In this document: positions 1 to 12,568 of the stretch, one piece after another | Layout: every line of letters begins with the position of its first letter | How positions within the stretch are numbered: the stretch's first letter is position 1 | Assembly: GCA_019095985.1 (NCBI GenBank) | Contig: CM032661.1 | Coordinates: forward strand, 13,616,885-13,680,884 | DNA length: 64,000 nt | DNA from: Streblospio benedicti | Lineage: Eukaryota; Annelida; Polychaeta; Spionida; Spionidae | Direction of reading: 5' to 3' | Program-made: the position numbers and the translations under genes | Notes under the pieces: model-generated | Seen by the model: the letters and a program-made list of their open reading frames with translations, nothing else | Told to the model about the DNA's origin: nothing | Database searches by the model: none

Positions 1-1524
1 ACCGTTGTGCAGCACATTACTTGATTATAGAATTTTGTATGATAAAAAACCGGCACATTACTTGAACAACGCCTATAAACCACTGCATTTGATTATTTAT
101 GTTTAGCAGTGCAACTAAATGCATGCTCAGGTAATAATTGTGGTCACTTCTTTTGATGCAGAATCTCATGACTAGAATATGTCTACCTAAATATCACATG
201 CAAAATTAAAGTATGAAAACAATCTAAAGAAATTAATGAACAACCTTTCACTATCCATGATAGATTAAGTCTTGTGATGATAGTCCATGGACAGAGATAA
301 TAAATGTTCTTCATTTTCTTCACGTATGTTCTTAGGACGTTTGATACTGCTATTCATTTGCAATAAATCTTCCTCATAACAAGCGATTAATCTCTGATGA
401 GAATCTACCGGTTTGCCTTTGAGTTAACGTAAGAAACATATACATCGTATACAATGCCGCAGTTATTTTTACTGATACACATATTCAAAACACTTTAATC
501 TTGTATTAAAGCTTTGTTGTTAAAAGCACTAAACCCCTGAAAAGTCTATACATCTTCTAGATATAATAGAAGGAATGTATTTCGACTATATGATCAAAAC
601 TAAAAACAAGTAAAGCTAGTGTGAGACTGCCCTGAATATTGAAGTCGAATCATTCCTGCCATTGTATCCATTGTTAATTGCCAAGTTACCTCATCCCATA
701 AGTGATTTCAAAAGGTAAAATCATCTTTACCCTGCGTATTTCCAATCTACTGCACAGTAAAAATGAGCGGATGACTTTTCATGACTTTCACACTGGGGCT
801 TCAACTTCATGCATACTTGGATTTGACAACTGCTTATCCGGATTCATAGCACTATCATTGAGCAACAAAAAAAGTTCATATCCACATTGAAAATCATTTG
901 GAAATAGGGTGAGTGACAGAAACTTGCATGCACCCAAATGAAGCATGGACTAAGGTCCTAAGGGCCATCTATCCTTCACATTAAGCCTTGACAGAGACAC
1001 AAGGTTGGGATCTATTTTCAAGTGATGGCATCTATCATTGAGACTTCAAGTTTGAGAATGAATGAGCTATAGGGCCTACGTCATTATTGTGTTTGCAATA
1101 ACAGGTGAAAGAGAGAAAAAGTAAATGCATAAAAAATTCACCTAATATCTATGGGGAACTTCCATATAAAATCCTTCTAATGCTGAGTACTAAGAAGATA
1201 AATCCATGATTTGATCGCCATACCATTTACCAGAATGTCAAATTGGATTGGTTCTTATGTGTTTCTCTATTTTGTGAACAAAAAGTTGATAAAGAATATA
1301 GAGTAAAAGTCAAGCCCAATTCAACACATTTAAGCTGGAGTCCCTTTAAAGGTTTTGCTCAGTGGCCGAACAAGTATGCTTGTAGAGAAGCATTATGATG
1401 TGTTCTGTGCATTCTGAAAGTTTCTTTCATTTAAACAGCATATTAGAATATCTAGAGCAATATAAATACCCCGCTATGAACAGCCGGTTATGAAACTGCC
1501 AAAACACATGAGAGTGCAAAATGT
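1..1524. other. No gene recognised
   Basis: AT-rich sequence with only short chance open frames. No repeat structure recognised. Confidence 0.5.
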
Positions 1525-1651
1525 AAATAGAATGATTTTCGTCAGACGTAACTACAAGGTGGTCGTAAGAAGCCGCCCTATCTCTGCCATGTTAAATTTC
1601 ACGTCTGCCGTTTGAAAGCCGGGGTACGTCTGGCAAAAATCATTCGATTTT
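1525..1651 (+). mobile_element. Small MITE with about 27-bp inverted ends
   Basis: Left AATGATTTTCGTCAGACGTA and right TACGTCTGGCAAAAATCATT are near-perfect inverted repeats around a 70-bp centre. No coding. Superfamily unknown. Confidence 0.72.
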
Positions 1652-2033
1652 GCAATATCAAGTGACCTTGTGTTTTAGTTTACAAGTCAGCATGGTATAC
1701 TAAAAGGTCAAATAAGAAGGGAGGAACTTGATAAGTAATCTACTTCCTTCCTCCCCAGCCATTTATATTACTACTTATGTGCTTTTAAATACTTTGTGTT
1801 TTTATGATCATTGCAAATTGCATGAATTTTATATCATTAATATTTCTGTACATATGTCGAAATGAATCAATAAAAAAAAAAGAAAAAATTAAATGTGGAG
1901 AATATAAAGATAATTTTCATTACACTTGCAATGGATAAGGCATTGTCTATTGATACAGGATTTTATAGGACAAATATGTTTTTGGCTGAACAATATCTTT
2001 AATGAGTTGAGCAGATAACCAAAGAAATATATA

Positions 2034-2197
2034 CAGTAGAACCTCTCTATTAGGACCAACCTCGGGACTAGTGTTAGGTGGTCTCAATAGAGAGGTGGTC
2101 TCAATAGAGGGTCATTTTGGGAGCTTTATGAAGATATATTGTGGTCTTATTATAGAGGTGGTCTTAATAGAGGTGGTCTTAACTGGAGGTTCTACTG
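2034..2197 (+). mobile_element. Pogo-like MITE, TA target site
   Basis: TA-CAGTAGAACCTCTCT... ending GGAGGTTCTACTG-TA. Inside are repeated GGTGGTCTCAATAGAG units. Termini CAGT-x-x-AACC and a TA duplication are typical of the pogo/Tigger branch of Tc1/mariner. No transposase. Confidence 0.78.
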
Positions 2198-2379
2198 TAT
2201 GTCATAACACAACATCCTTATAATTAATAACCTATCCACTGACCTATCAAGTACTTTCTACATGAGACTTAAATTTGCATTATATTATGTTTTGACGATT
2301 TTCTCCAGGTGTAGTAAGTACATGTAGTTCACAGCTAAATTGAGTCACAATTTGATGGCATCTTTTACTTTTTATATAG

Positions 2380-2436
2380 GAGTCTCATGACTACTTGGAC
2401 AACCGAAGAAAAAATGCACTTCAGAAGCCTACACAG
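2380..2436 (+). CDS. Isolated exon-like segment, gene unknown
   Basis: A 57-bp open segment (19 codons, ESHDYLDNRRKNALQKPTQ) lies between a pyrimidine-rich tract ending TATATAG and a CAG/GTAACC donor. Both borders are good and the length is a multiple of three. I do not recognise the peptide, and no neighbouring exon was found. It may be a lone exon of a gene extending outside the window, or chance. Confidence 0.25.
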
Positions 2437-3297
2437 GTAACCCCCCTTCATCAAACATCTCTTACATGTATGTATATATCTATCATGTGGATGTCTTGCA
2501 ATAAGCCATTGTTTCCAATGTCCCATACATTGTGATACCTGAACAAACTATTATTTTGGAAATCCAGAGATTTTCCCTGATTGTTTTAAATAACAGACAA
2601 AGAGATATTGTATCTTTTAGAAAGTCACCACTTAGTCATGATGAAAGCTCACCTATACATACTCTCAGCAATTAGTTTAGGGCTATGTTACTTGCGGAAG
2701 AAGATTGTCCTGGATTTTGTGACAAAGTTTCACAACAAAGAGTGCGCAAAAAGCACTTGTCACTTTCTAGTTTAGACTTCTGGCAAACCTTGCTCTGGTT
2801 GTTAAGCTGTATTATCTCCGTACACATGGTGTAACTGCCAAGTCATATCAATCACGCACGATTAACTGACCAAGTTCTTATTATGCATGATTAACATCTG
2901 TGACAGTGGCATGTAAGTGCATGTTGTTAATTTCATCAATTATGGCACTATTTGCACCTTTTAAAAAGTAGGAAGTGTCCAAATATATATATTCCAAATA
3001 GGAAATAAATTAAAACAACTTATTAAATGTCATGGAATGGCGAATGTGAAATGTAAATACTCATAAATTCTACAATATGCTTTATTACCTTTAAACATAG
3101 CATGGATTGAAAATAAAAAAGTTGTTATGGCTTGCAGAACAAAAGCAACTGCATCAGATAAAAATCCATTTGCCAGCAATAGGGGATAAGCATCCTAGAA
3201 ATGTAGAACATGTGTGTAAAAAAGTTTGCTTGTCACAAACAATACATGTGTACCAAATATCATCTCATAATATACAATAAGTGTTTAAATAGAGATA

Positions 3298-3419
3298 CAG
3301 AACCTCTTCACATATAAGAGGAGCTGGCATAAAGAGGTCTCGATAGAGCTGGTCTCTTTATGGCAGTGTCTTTATGAAGGTTGGTGACAGTGACCTGGTC
3401 TTAATTGGGGGTTCTACTG
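3298..3419 (+). mobile_element. Pogo-like MITE, TA target site
   Basis: TA-CAGAACCTCTTC... ending GGGGTTCTACTG-TA, with internal CTGGTCTCTTTATGG units. Same family as 2034-2197 but more diverged at its left end. Confidence 0.7.
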
Positions 3420-4564
3420 TACAAACCCAAGCTAGTGTCATTATGAGAAGACAGATAGTGTTAGATTGGGTGATGACATGCTGTGGTAAGATTGACTCAG
3501 TGGATCCATCATATTTAGCCACATCCATCATCACACAATCGTTGATCATAATAATAGGCTACATCTCGTATCTGCCTTGTTCATGATAATCTTTACATGC
3601 ATTACATTTGCGAAATTACAGTACGTGTGTATTGTCATAAACTATCTCAAAAAATGTACAAAATACTCTTTTGTCATTTGAATCATTAGACTTTGAGGGC
3701 AGGAAATGATACAGATTGAGTATACCAGACGTACTATGTAATGTGTACTATTTTTGACTTCATTATCTACAGCCGATCTATTAGCATGAAACAGTTGCAG
3801 GACCAGTGATTTGAGGTTTAAAGTGTTGCTTGCAACCCTTCTCTTGAGAAAATTCTTAAAACCTTCACATAGAAGCCTTCAAAGATTCACTCCAAAACCC
3901 ATTCAATAATTCCCAACATCCCTGGTTATGTACCTGCTACACGTAACAGTTTTGGACACAGTTCGTCTCATTTCGCCTTGCTGATTCCTTTTCATATTTA
4001 CAGTAAACTATATTCAACCAAAAGATTACAATTGTTGTTACCTGGTATCCTTTTTCCATTACCAACATTCCTTGCGGATCTCATTTACATGGGGTAGGGT
4101 TTGGGGGAACCTTTTACGGATATACACTTGGGGTTGGGGAATCCTTCTGGCAACCTTTGACTTTTTGACAAAAAGAGCACGTGTCTAATGCAATAAAGCA
4201 CACTTCATTATAACAATCCATTAGAGCTTTTCATGTTTCAGGCAGATACCATTTTTCCTACAAACTAAATCTTAATTTTGTCATGCTCAATAACGTTCAG
4301 CAGAAATTGCATGATTTTTCCTAGTCGTTTTGGACAGGAAATTTCTTTCAAGTGACTTGTTTTTTTCTAGAGATAAAACACCTTATGTGGCTTTCAGTTA
4401 GGGTCATACAGATGGGAATATTGAAGTCAACAGGGATGTTATTGTATTTGCAGCCATTATTAATTAGCACATTGTCTCGTAAAATCATCTCACAGGCTTT
4501 TATCTAGCCATTTTTTAGTTTAGGATATTTCCAGTACTAAGTAAGAAGGTGCTTTGCCCCAGAA

Positions 4565-4735
4565 GTAGAGATTGACTTCGATCTACTCTAATTTTGAATA
4601 GGGCAAATACATCTAGATGCTTTATCAGCAGGTAGATCTAGGATGAGTTTGCTCCAGACCTACCAAAAGACCCAAACGGTAATGGAACCCACAATCTTCT
4701 AGTCACACATCCAACTCTCAATCGACTGGGACAAA
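4565..4735 (-). mobile_element. Possible tRNA-derived SINE, eroded
   Basis: On the minus strand GTCCCAGTCGATTGAGAGTT precedes GTGGGTTCCATTACC, a weak tRNA-like head, followed by TCTGGAGCAAACTCATCC. Low certainty. Confidence 0.3.
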
Positions 4736-4940
4736 GAATGACTACAGAATAGGGCTGTTACAAACAATTTTTCATACATGCAGTATATTTTGTAAGAGAA
4801 TGACGAAGCGTTTGATGTAATTAAACCCTTATAAACCGTGGGTTTTCAGTTTAATGATCATGTGGAAAAAAGCCTTTCTTGATTCAACATGGCAGATGAG
4901 TGAAAAAGTTGCTTCCCACCATGGCCTCAGCATTATGAAA

Positions 4941-5098
4941 GGGGGGAGGTGGCATGTATACTACTATGATTTACAAACACTAATCCATACCATACACATT
5001 ATTACTATTATGTAGATATATGATAAGTAGTAATGTGGATGGTATAGTGTTTGTAAACTATAGTTATTATATGCAACTTCCCCCCTCCTATGATTCTG
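4941..5098 (+). mobile_element. Palindromic MITE
   Basis: The left arm (GGGGGGAGGTGGCATGTATA...TTACAAACACTA) is inverted in the right arm (TAGTGTTTGTAAACTATAG...CTTCCCCCCTCC). TATGA occurs on both flanks. About 158 bp. Confidence 0.72.
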
Positions 5099-8000
5099 GG
5101 GCCCATGCTTCCCTGAGGTACATAGAGCAGTGCACACCCATCCCGTAGGTCACACCCATCCTGAATGTTTAAAAAAAAAATATTTAGCATCCAAACAAGT
5201 ACCAAATAATATTACTACTTTGAACACAATAGTTTTCCCGGTGCCAAATTGTAAAAAGAAAATTTCTAGTAAGATCTAACGTAAATAAACATGTTCAAAT
5301 CGCCTACGGGTTGTGTGTGAACATGTTAATTCATGACAAAATGGATCATAGATCATGTAATTTTAATGAACCATAAAAATTGTGTTTATCTTACGAAAAT
5401 ACAAGTAAGTAGCTTCCTTTTGACACCTTAAACGCTATCGTTGGTTCATTAAAAGATGTACTACAATGGTTTAAACAAAACAATATACGGGATGGGTTTG
5501 AGGTGCTCTAGCTGCACATGGTGTTCTAAACCAAAAAATATTAAATCATGCACATGGGTCGATAGTGTGCACAAAAGCAGCGCATGAATCAACAGATTGA
5601 AAGATGTTGAATTGGCCTGTAAGAAATGTACCGGTAATGTTAGACCCAGAAAGTTTTGGACATGAACGAAGATATAAAGGCCTGGAATTGGAAGAGCAAG
5701 ATGGCTTAAGATAGGCATGAGTCGGAAGAAAGATTGCATGTAGCCATTACCAAGCCCATATATATGATCTTTCAAATCAGAACAATAGAAAAAAACGTGA
5801 TACGCATCAAGTTCAGCGCTAAAATTTGCTGAAATATTTTTTTTCACAAATAATGAAAATTTTCATATCAATTAAAAAAAATACAGCATTGTCATATTGA
5901 ACTAGAAATGTCATGTAGATCATTCATTGCATGTCAAACTGTAAAGCAATAAGATCAACATGGAAATATAAGATATCAGATTTCAACGCTTCAAGGTTAA
6001 GTTTTAGGAACTTTCTTTTTAAGTTTTGGGAACTTTCTTTTTGTTTTATTCATTCCCAAGAAATGGGGTAAATAAATCAAACTCAACTCTTTAGTTGTTG
6101 CAAACACTTACTTGGTAATGAATTTGTCATAATATTCACATGAAAGCAACTTTCGAGATAATTTCTTAATTATGATTCAAAATGTATTTTAAAAAACCTT
6201 CCCTCTTTACACATACATATATTTTACTTCAGCCTAACGAGAAAGTTTGCATTGGCCAATCAGAAATCTGCCATGAACATATATGGAGGATGCAAGGCTA
6301 TTTCTTGCTGTCATATCAAAATTAATGTAGTGTCAACATATGACATTTTTTAATAATTTCAATCTTTTTCTGTTGACGACACAAATTTCTTGAAAAATTA
6401 CGTATATTCATTGAAAGAAATCCATTACCGAGGTTCAATGTTGTTGTCACAACTAATCTAGGAGATAATTAGAATTGGTTGTCAGAACGGTTTCAAGAAT
6501 CAGCTCAACTCAATGAGCTAAAAACTGTCTTTTCAAGGACAAATGGTTACAGAATGTAAAAAAACACTATCCATACCAATATGCAAATCTGACATGGGGT
6601 ATCATTCGAACAAAAAAGCATCTAGATGGATTTTCAGCTTTTCCACGAACTGAATTTATCGAATTTCAACAAAAACAGAATATGAAAACTGCATGTTGCT
6701 ATTGGTCAATCATACGAAAAATAGACTGAATTCAAATATATATGATCAGGAATCACCTTTTTGACTATGTACATATATCTCTATATATTTTGAAGGCATG
6801 ATATGACAATGTAAAATCCATATTACACTGGTAATTCTGTCAGGAATACCCTCACCATCACCAGGAAGAAATTAATTTGCAAGTGAAAGCTACAGTGCTG
6901 CCCCATGGCGGGCTTTCATGTTTAAACCAATCAAAGGGCTCTGTCAGATTTCTCCAGGAAAACATAACACACAGATAAAACAATAGGTGCTACTGTGGCT
7001 ACATTCAGGTTGTACACGAATCACACGGCGGGCAAATTGGCAGCTGGATTGACTTACTCTTACACGTGGATGGGACGTGGTTAGCAGTGTATAGACAGTG
7101 TTTCAGCCGTGTTTCAGCAGTGGAACTACAACTGACGGCTATTACACATGCAAAATGACATCCCAGTCTAAATTGATCTAAAATGACTACTTACAACCAG
7201 ATCCACCAGATTTTCATAACTTTTTGGACGTGATTCAGCCGTGATATTGTATGTGACCGGCTCTTCAGATGCACATAATGGATATGAGACATTCATCCAT
7301 TACAGTACGTATTGCACTGACTTTGCCACTGACATAGCCAAATATGACAAACACTCACTATCACAAACTTTGATACTAAATTATCTAGCAACATCCATAC
7401 ATGTTGGAAAATGTATGTTTAGTAACAAAAGCACATTTTAATGACATTTCTACTGGTGTATAACATTATTATCAGCTGTAAAACTGACGGAGTTATGATC
7501 AGTAACAGCTGAACAAACCACACTATTTAAATGATGCCGTTACGAAAATGTTTTGTGGTTTAAATGACGAAGCAGGTGGCTCATGAATATGTTAATCTGT
7601 AAGTTAGCTACTACGATGTTTCACGGGCACATAGGATTTGCAATGGCTGATGGCAACATACTTCGATCAGAGAAATGAATGACTGATAATACTTTGAGGC
7701 AAGATGTGTAAAATCTAAAGTCAATGCCTGGTGGACCAATCACAAGGTAGCATGTGCGTCTCAAAAACAAAAATGCACGTATGTGGCGGTGAAATGAAGC
7801 AGTCACGTTGATGAATTAAGATTATGAAACAGACTACAACACTAAATTTACATTTGTGCGGGTGTACGAAAAACGTTAATTTGACACAAAGATTCTGTAC
7901 ATTTGTGCGGGTGTATGAAAAATGTTTGTCTGACGTCCACACAAAGATTTTGTACTGTAGTGCGTACTTAAAGCAGTTATAAAGTACCATGAAATTGGTT

Positions 8001-8333
8001 GTCATTTTTGTGAACATGGTTGGGAACTGTGTTTTGAAAAGTGATAGAATATCATTTCAAATGATAAGTATGTGATTGCAACTATCAGTGTAGTAAAGAG
8101 AAGATGTTTGCAATTACCGTCCGACCATCCAAGTGCCCACCCTCGGGTAACAGCCCTCCACCCTCTTTTTCTTAAATGTTTAAGAATTATGTAGTAACTG
8201 CACTCTCGTGTAACAGCCCACGCCAAAGTTTGAAAAAATTTCAATTTAACGGCCCTGGGCGCTTGGATGGTCATATACGGTCTATAGGTATACGACATGG
8301 TTAATGGCAATATTCATTTTCATGATTTTTGCG
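5099..8333. other. No gene recognised
   Basis: AT-rich. An open frame of 128 codons on the minus strand (5461-5847) is hydrophobic and unlike any family I know. TACATGTA-type words are common. Near 7840-7930 the sequence TTTGTGCGGGTGTACGAAAAA is repeated, a small direct repeat. Confidence 0.5.
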
Positions 8334-9446
8334 TCGCTTCAACAACTGAAACGAAAGCCTTGTGATCACTTAGTTTTTGTATGTCAGTACACATTGTATG
8401 CCAGTATGTATGGACAAAGTATGTATGACTCTGGACAAGCTAGATTGTTTACCAATGAACCAATTTTGTTCAAACGTTACACAACTATGAGGTATGAGCC
8501 GACACCGAAGTGATTTGATTTTGGGCACTCTGCCAATTACATTATGCTTTCTACAGAGCCATTTATGGCCCATTTTTGACATTTTCTTCAGTATCTTTAA
8601 TACTGCTTGGATGGACACATTCAAACTTGGTACAATGCTTACATGTCTAGAGGCCATCACATGTATTCAATGTTGGCACTTTGCCAATTTAAGTGTGATT
8701 TCCAGGCCATTTTAGGTCATTTTTTGCCATTTTCTTCAATAGTTTCAATACTGCTTGAACCATGAGCACCAAATTTGATACACTGCTCATATGCCTAGTG
8801 ACCATAATCAGTGTCCAACTTTGGCACTTTGCCAAAGTTCTCTCCAGAAGCCCATTGGCGTTCGATTTCGGCATTTTTAGCTTGACACATGACTTTCGTA
8901 TTTTATACAATGTTATGGGAGTGGTGACCACCACCTACGTTAAATGTTGACCCTTTGCTAACTAAATGAAATGTGCTCAAAGAGCACAGCATCGTGTAGC
9001 AGTTTATAGACATTTTAGGTTGTTTTTTTTCTTCATTCTTCAATACTTTCAATACAGTTTGAACCATAACCTCCAAATTTCATTCTATGGTCACATACAT
9101 AGTGACTGACAATCATATATGTTCATTTTTGGCACTTTGCCAATTTAAGTGTGCCGTTTTAGTTCCATATTCAACATTTTTATTAATAGTATCAATGCCT
9201 TTGAAATCAAAATCTTCAAACTTGGTTCACTGTTTACATCCATCGAGACCATCATGAGTTTTCAATTTTGGCTATTTGGCAAGTAAACTAGAGGTTCCAG
9301 GGAGCCATTTTAAGTTTTATGTGTATATATATATTTTTTTTAAATTTTCGCCTGAACTTCAACCTTCATCCTTATGCAATATCTTGATCGCCCATATGTC
9401 AACGTTGTTCTAGCGACGCCGTGTTCTTTGAACACTTTTGATCTAG
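8334..9446 (+). mobile_element. Helitron-like non-autonomous element, copy 1, with internal tandem repeats
   Basis: Starts TCGCTTCAACAACTGAAACG and ends with the hairpin GTGTTC-TTT-GAACAC, then TTTTGAT and CTAG followed by T. A hairpin about 7 bp before a terminal CTRR, a 5' TC and no terminal inverted repeats are Helitron hallmarks. The inside (about 8515-9300) holds at least five diverged tandem units, each with a TTTGGCACTTTGCCAA-like core. No Rep/helicase coding is seen, so it is non-autonomous. Two more copies lie at 40682 and 22951. Confidence 0.82.
8515..9300 (+). repeat. Diverged tandem array inside the Helitron-like element
   Basis: Units recur near 8521, 8677, 8820, 9131 and 9260, each carrying a variant of GGCACTTTGCCAATTTAAGT followed by a 'CCATTTT..TTCTTCA..TTTCAATACTGCTTGAACC' type segment (written here in parts). 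Spacing is roughly 130 to 310 bp. Internal tandem cores are known from Helitron-like elements of molluscs (the 'pearl' type). Confidence 0.75.
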
Positions 9447-9668
9447 TTTTTAAGAAGTGAAAATCATAGAAAATGTGAAATCCCCTGAATGAAGGATATT
9501 CTAACTCAGTGTACTTAACTTTCATAACATGATTTCCTCCATTAGGAATTAAATACATGTTATAATGTGTATGCTTTGTAAGTTTTAGGGGAAAATATAA
9601 CTTTTTCATTGATTACTACCGGTAATACTGTACTAGGTCTTTTTAAATTCATAATCTACACATAGTTC

Positions 9669-10620
9669 AGTGCATGATATAGCTATCAAACACGGTCTCA
9701 GTATACATATGTATGCCGATGACACTCAGATCTATACTGAGTTTGACCTCTCACCTCATTCAACTCATGAAGCCAGAAACAAGATGGAGGCTTGCATAGC
9801 TGATATAAGAGTTTGGATGCGTGAAAACAAGCTTCAACTGAATGAAGCAAAGACTGAATTAGTAGCTATAACCCCCTGCTGACATAAGGATACAGTTGAC
9901 ATAGAGTCCGTTAGAATTTGGAACAGTAATATCACACCAACATCCACTGCTTGTAATTTAGGGGTTACTTTTGACCAAAACATGACACTTCAACCTCATG
10001 TGTCTGCCCTTGTTAAATCTTGCAATTGGCATCTTCGTCGTATTGGACAGATTAGGAAGTTTCTCACAATGGAAGCTTCCAAGAAAATTGTTCATGCGTT
10101 CATCAGTTCTCTTGATAATGGAAATTCACTTCTTTATGGTTTACCCGACTGTCAAATCCAATGTGTACAGCGTGTTCATAACACTGCTGCACGGATCCTA
10201 ACCCTAACGAAAAAGCATGAACATATAACTCCTGTTTTGAAAAGCCTTCAGTGGCTCCCTGTCAAGTAACGCATAATTTTCAAGATTCTAACACTTACTT
10301 TCAAATGCCTCACTGGACTTGCACCATATTACCTGTCTGAACTCTTACAACCATACTCACCACCTAGATTACTGCGGTCATCAAATAACTGATTGCTTAA
10401 AGAATTTAGATCAAGAACCAAGTCTTATGGTGATAGAGCATTTAATACAGCAGCACCTAAATTATGGAATTAACTTCCACTGTCCATTTGACAATCCAAA
10501 ACTCTTGTATCCTTTAAATCCCAACTAAAGCACCATTTGTTTAAGGAGGCCTACAAGCGTACATGAACATTTAGTGGAATTTACGCTATATGAATTATAT
10601 TGTATTGTATTGTAGTATTA
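9669..10620 (+). mobile_element. CR1/L2-like LINE, 3' part of the reverse transcriptase, degraded
   Basis: Reading frames encode GLSIHMYADDTQIYTEF with the RT catalytic YADD, then LQLNEAKTELVAI, then VHNTAARILTLTKK, LKSLQWLPVK, LTGLAPYYLSELL and RAFNTAAPKLWN across frames, in the usual CR1/L2 order. At least three in-frame stops or shifts interrupt it (after 9880, at 10267, near 10470). The 3' end is a TATTGTATTGTATTG microsatellite tail. It is 5'-truncated and lies 220 bp after Helitron-like copy 1. Confidence 0.88.
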
Positions 10621-11596
10621 TTGTAATTGGCAAATTAACCACAACCTTTGCCCTCAGTCCTGTTCACACTTGGGTCCCCTTGCAAACCTTACATTTATAA
10701 GTGAGAATTGTAATCTTATAACTGCATCATGCATCTGTATCAGTACAGTTCATTTATCCGTTTACACAAGAAATGTGTCATATTCTTGAACGAACTTGTC
10801 TATTTTTGCGCAAAATGCAGTAAATCTTTGTTAGTGAGAACAAGCCTCGGTGCACGTAGAAGTTATTACGTCAGACATAAAAAGTCTGAAAGGTCCATTA
10901 GATGTACAATAATAACTGACTGTATGTTGGATAAAAAAAAGAAAATAGATAACATAGCTATTACATTTTGCATTATGCTCTGAAGAATATCATATACTAC
11001 CCTAATGCAACAACTCTATAAGTTGCATAAGGTAGGAAATTTTGTGTTATTCAGTCCATAATAATATCCGTTCGCTTTTTTTTTCGCCACAAAAAAACTT
11101 GCCATAATTCTAAGATTATTTGGTGCAACCATTTTAGGGAGATGTTGTGTTGTCCCTTTTTACCCCTTTGTAAATGCCCTGGCAAGCTGCCTTGTGTTCA
11201 GGTTTGATGCCTGCATAAAGCACAGCCTATGACTATACACTAATATGAATAGGCAATGCCTAAGACAGGCGCAGCATGTTTATCATCTAGGGATTAGAAA
11301 GAGTAAAACTAAATTTGTATACATGTGTATTTATATGGTAGAACAAAATAACTAATCAAAAAACATTTGGGGTATTTTTATTACAAAATGTATGGTCTCT
11401 TCTACTAGTTGGTAAAATATGGTAAGTCCATAAAAATCATAATATTATAAGAAATTTTTTGCATTTTTTGGACTTTGTCATTTTTTCGGCTAAAAATCGA
11501 CACGGTATTCCCGCACGCGCACAGGCTAATAGGGGGGTTAGACAACATGTGTGTGAAGACAAGTCAATAATTCATAGTAAGATCTATAATTCCAAG
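10621..11596. other. No gene recognised
   Basis: AT-rich spacer between the LINE and the C1 terminal block. The 84-codon open frame at 10729 looks like chance. Confidence 0.5.
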
Positions 11597-12151
11597 AAGA
11601 CCAGTGTGGTTTCAGTATAACTCTCTAAAAAAACTGTCATTTGAGCCATGGTTTTTAACCTGGTTCCGGTGGCAGAGTGGACTAGTGAGTTAGCCTTAAC
11701 TGCTAGGCGATTTGGTGCCGTGTATTAGGTGGGTTCGAATCACACCAGAGACTATGTGATATAGTCCTAACCTGACCTGGATTCATAAGTCTACTGACTT
11801 AATTACACATAATAATGATCTGTATGTGTGTAAAAATGGCCCTTCATAAATTCAAGATGAATATCATTTTCTTCAAACTGACTATAAACTCTGCAATAAC
11901 TTTTGTATAGATTGTTCATTTTGCACTCAAATATTTCATTCGGGGAATCGAACCAAAAGACACCACTCACACAGCATGAAACAGCACCCACTTCTAACAT
12001 TTATTGTTGCTATATGACCTTAAAGGGGTAAAGATTGCGCCTAGAAAATCACAATGTTTTACATGCTAATAAAAAAACATTAGCTGGACCTATTATCTCC
12101 CAACTATTAGTCAAATAGTTGGTTAACAAAATAAAATAAAATGGGTCAGTT
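11597..12151 (+). repeat. Terminal 555-bp block of contig C1, inverted copy at 33205-33759
   Basis: This block is a near-identical reverse complement of 33205-33759, with scattered differences (for example around the SINE box B and in the ATTTTATTTT run). Both copies end exactly at a gap. It contains a tRNA-headed SINE. The simplest reading is an allelic contig overlap rather than a biological inverted repeat. Confidence 0.93.
11663..11812 (+). mobile_element. tRNA-derived SINE
   Basis: Box A-like TGGCAGAGTGG and box B-like GGTTCGAATCA sit about 60 bp apart, followed by a non-tRNA body (CTATGTGATATAGTCCTAAC). The D-arm to T-arm spacing includes a long variable region, like Ser/Leu tRNAs. It lies within the C1 terminal block. 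Confidence 0.7.
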
Positions 12152-12251
12152 NNNNNNNNNNNNNNNNNNNNNNNNNNNNNNNNNNNNNNNNNNNNNNNNN
12201 NNNNNNNNNNNNNNNNNNNNNNNNNNNNNNNNNNNNNNNNNNNNNNNNNNN
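12152..12251. other. Assembly gap, 100 N
   Basis: Exactly 100 N, a standard unknown-size scaffold gap. The sequence just to its left (11597-12151) is the reverse complement of the end of the next contig (33205-33759). Confidence 0.98.
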
Positions 12252-12428
12252 TAAAAGTAAAACAATCAAAATCAACTAAATCGTGTATTAGATCTAGAAC
12301 GAGAACACCTGCACTCAAATTGAATAAAAAATGTCCAATATAGGCTAAAGTCAGATGACAGGTCATAAAACCTATGGGGCAAATTAACCCAGTGGGACGA
12401 GCTTTGAGTGTGAAATTGTTTCGTGCAG

Positions 12429-12568
12429 GAGACTTCAGCACGAGCTGATTAGCGCAGCCATCATAGAAGACACGCTTCTCTACAACCAAAATCGAGGCCT
12501 CAGCAAGCTTTACAAAGGGGCAGTGCTAGATGGCTACAGTCATAAAGTCCTCAATGTGCTAGACAAAG
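12429..12568 (+). CDS. FCSK: L-fucose kinase exon (linker before the GHMP domain)
   Basis: Exon of 140 bp, entering with one base that completes a codon and leaving one base over. It reads RLQHELISAAIIEDTLLYNQ and ends VLNVLDK, aligning with the human stretch RRDLFFRQALHKA up to LLATLDQV. Acceptor GTGCAG, donor AAAG/GTACCT. It sits 177 bp inside contig C2, right after the first gap. It continues the protein encoded on the minus strand of C4, with one missing piece between. Confidence 0.82.

Noticed and set aside
5461-5847. 128-codon open frame on the minus strand
   Set aside because: No domain, no splice context and an unremarkable hydrophobic composition; such lengths occur by chance in AT-poor patches.
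8494-8950. Several overlapping open frames on both strands
   Set aside because: They lie in the tandem core of the Helitron-like element and show no coding pattern.
11663-11745. tRNA gene
   Set aside because: Boxes A and B are present, but the acceptor stem does not pair convincingly and the sequence continues as a SINE body.
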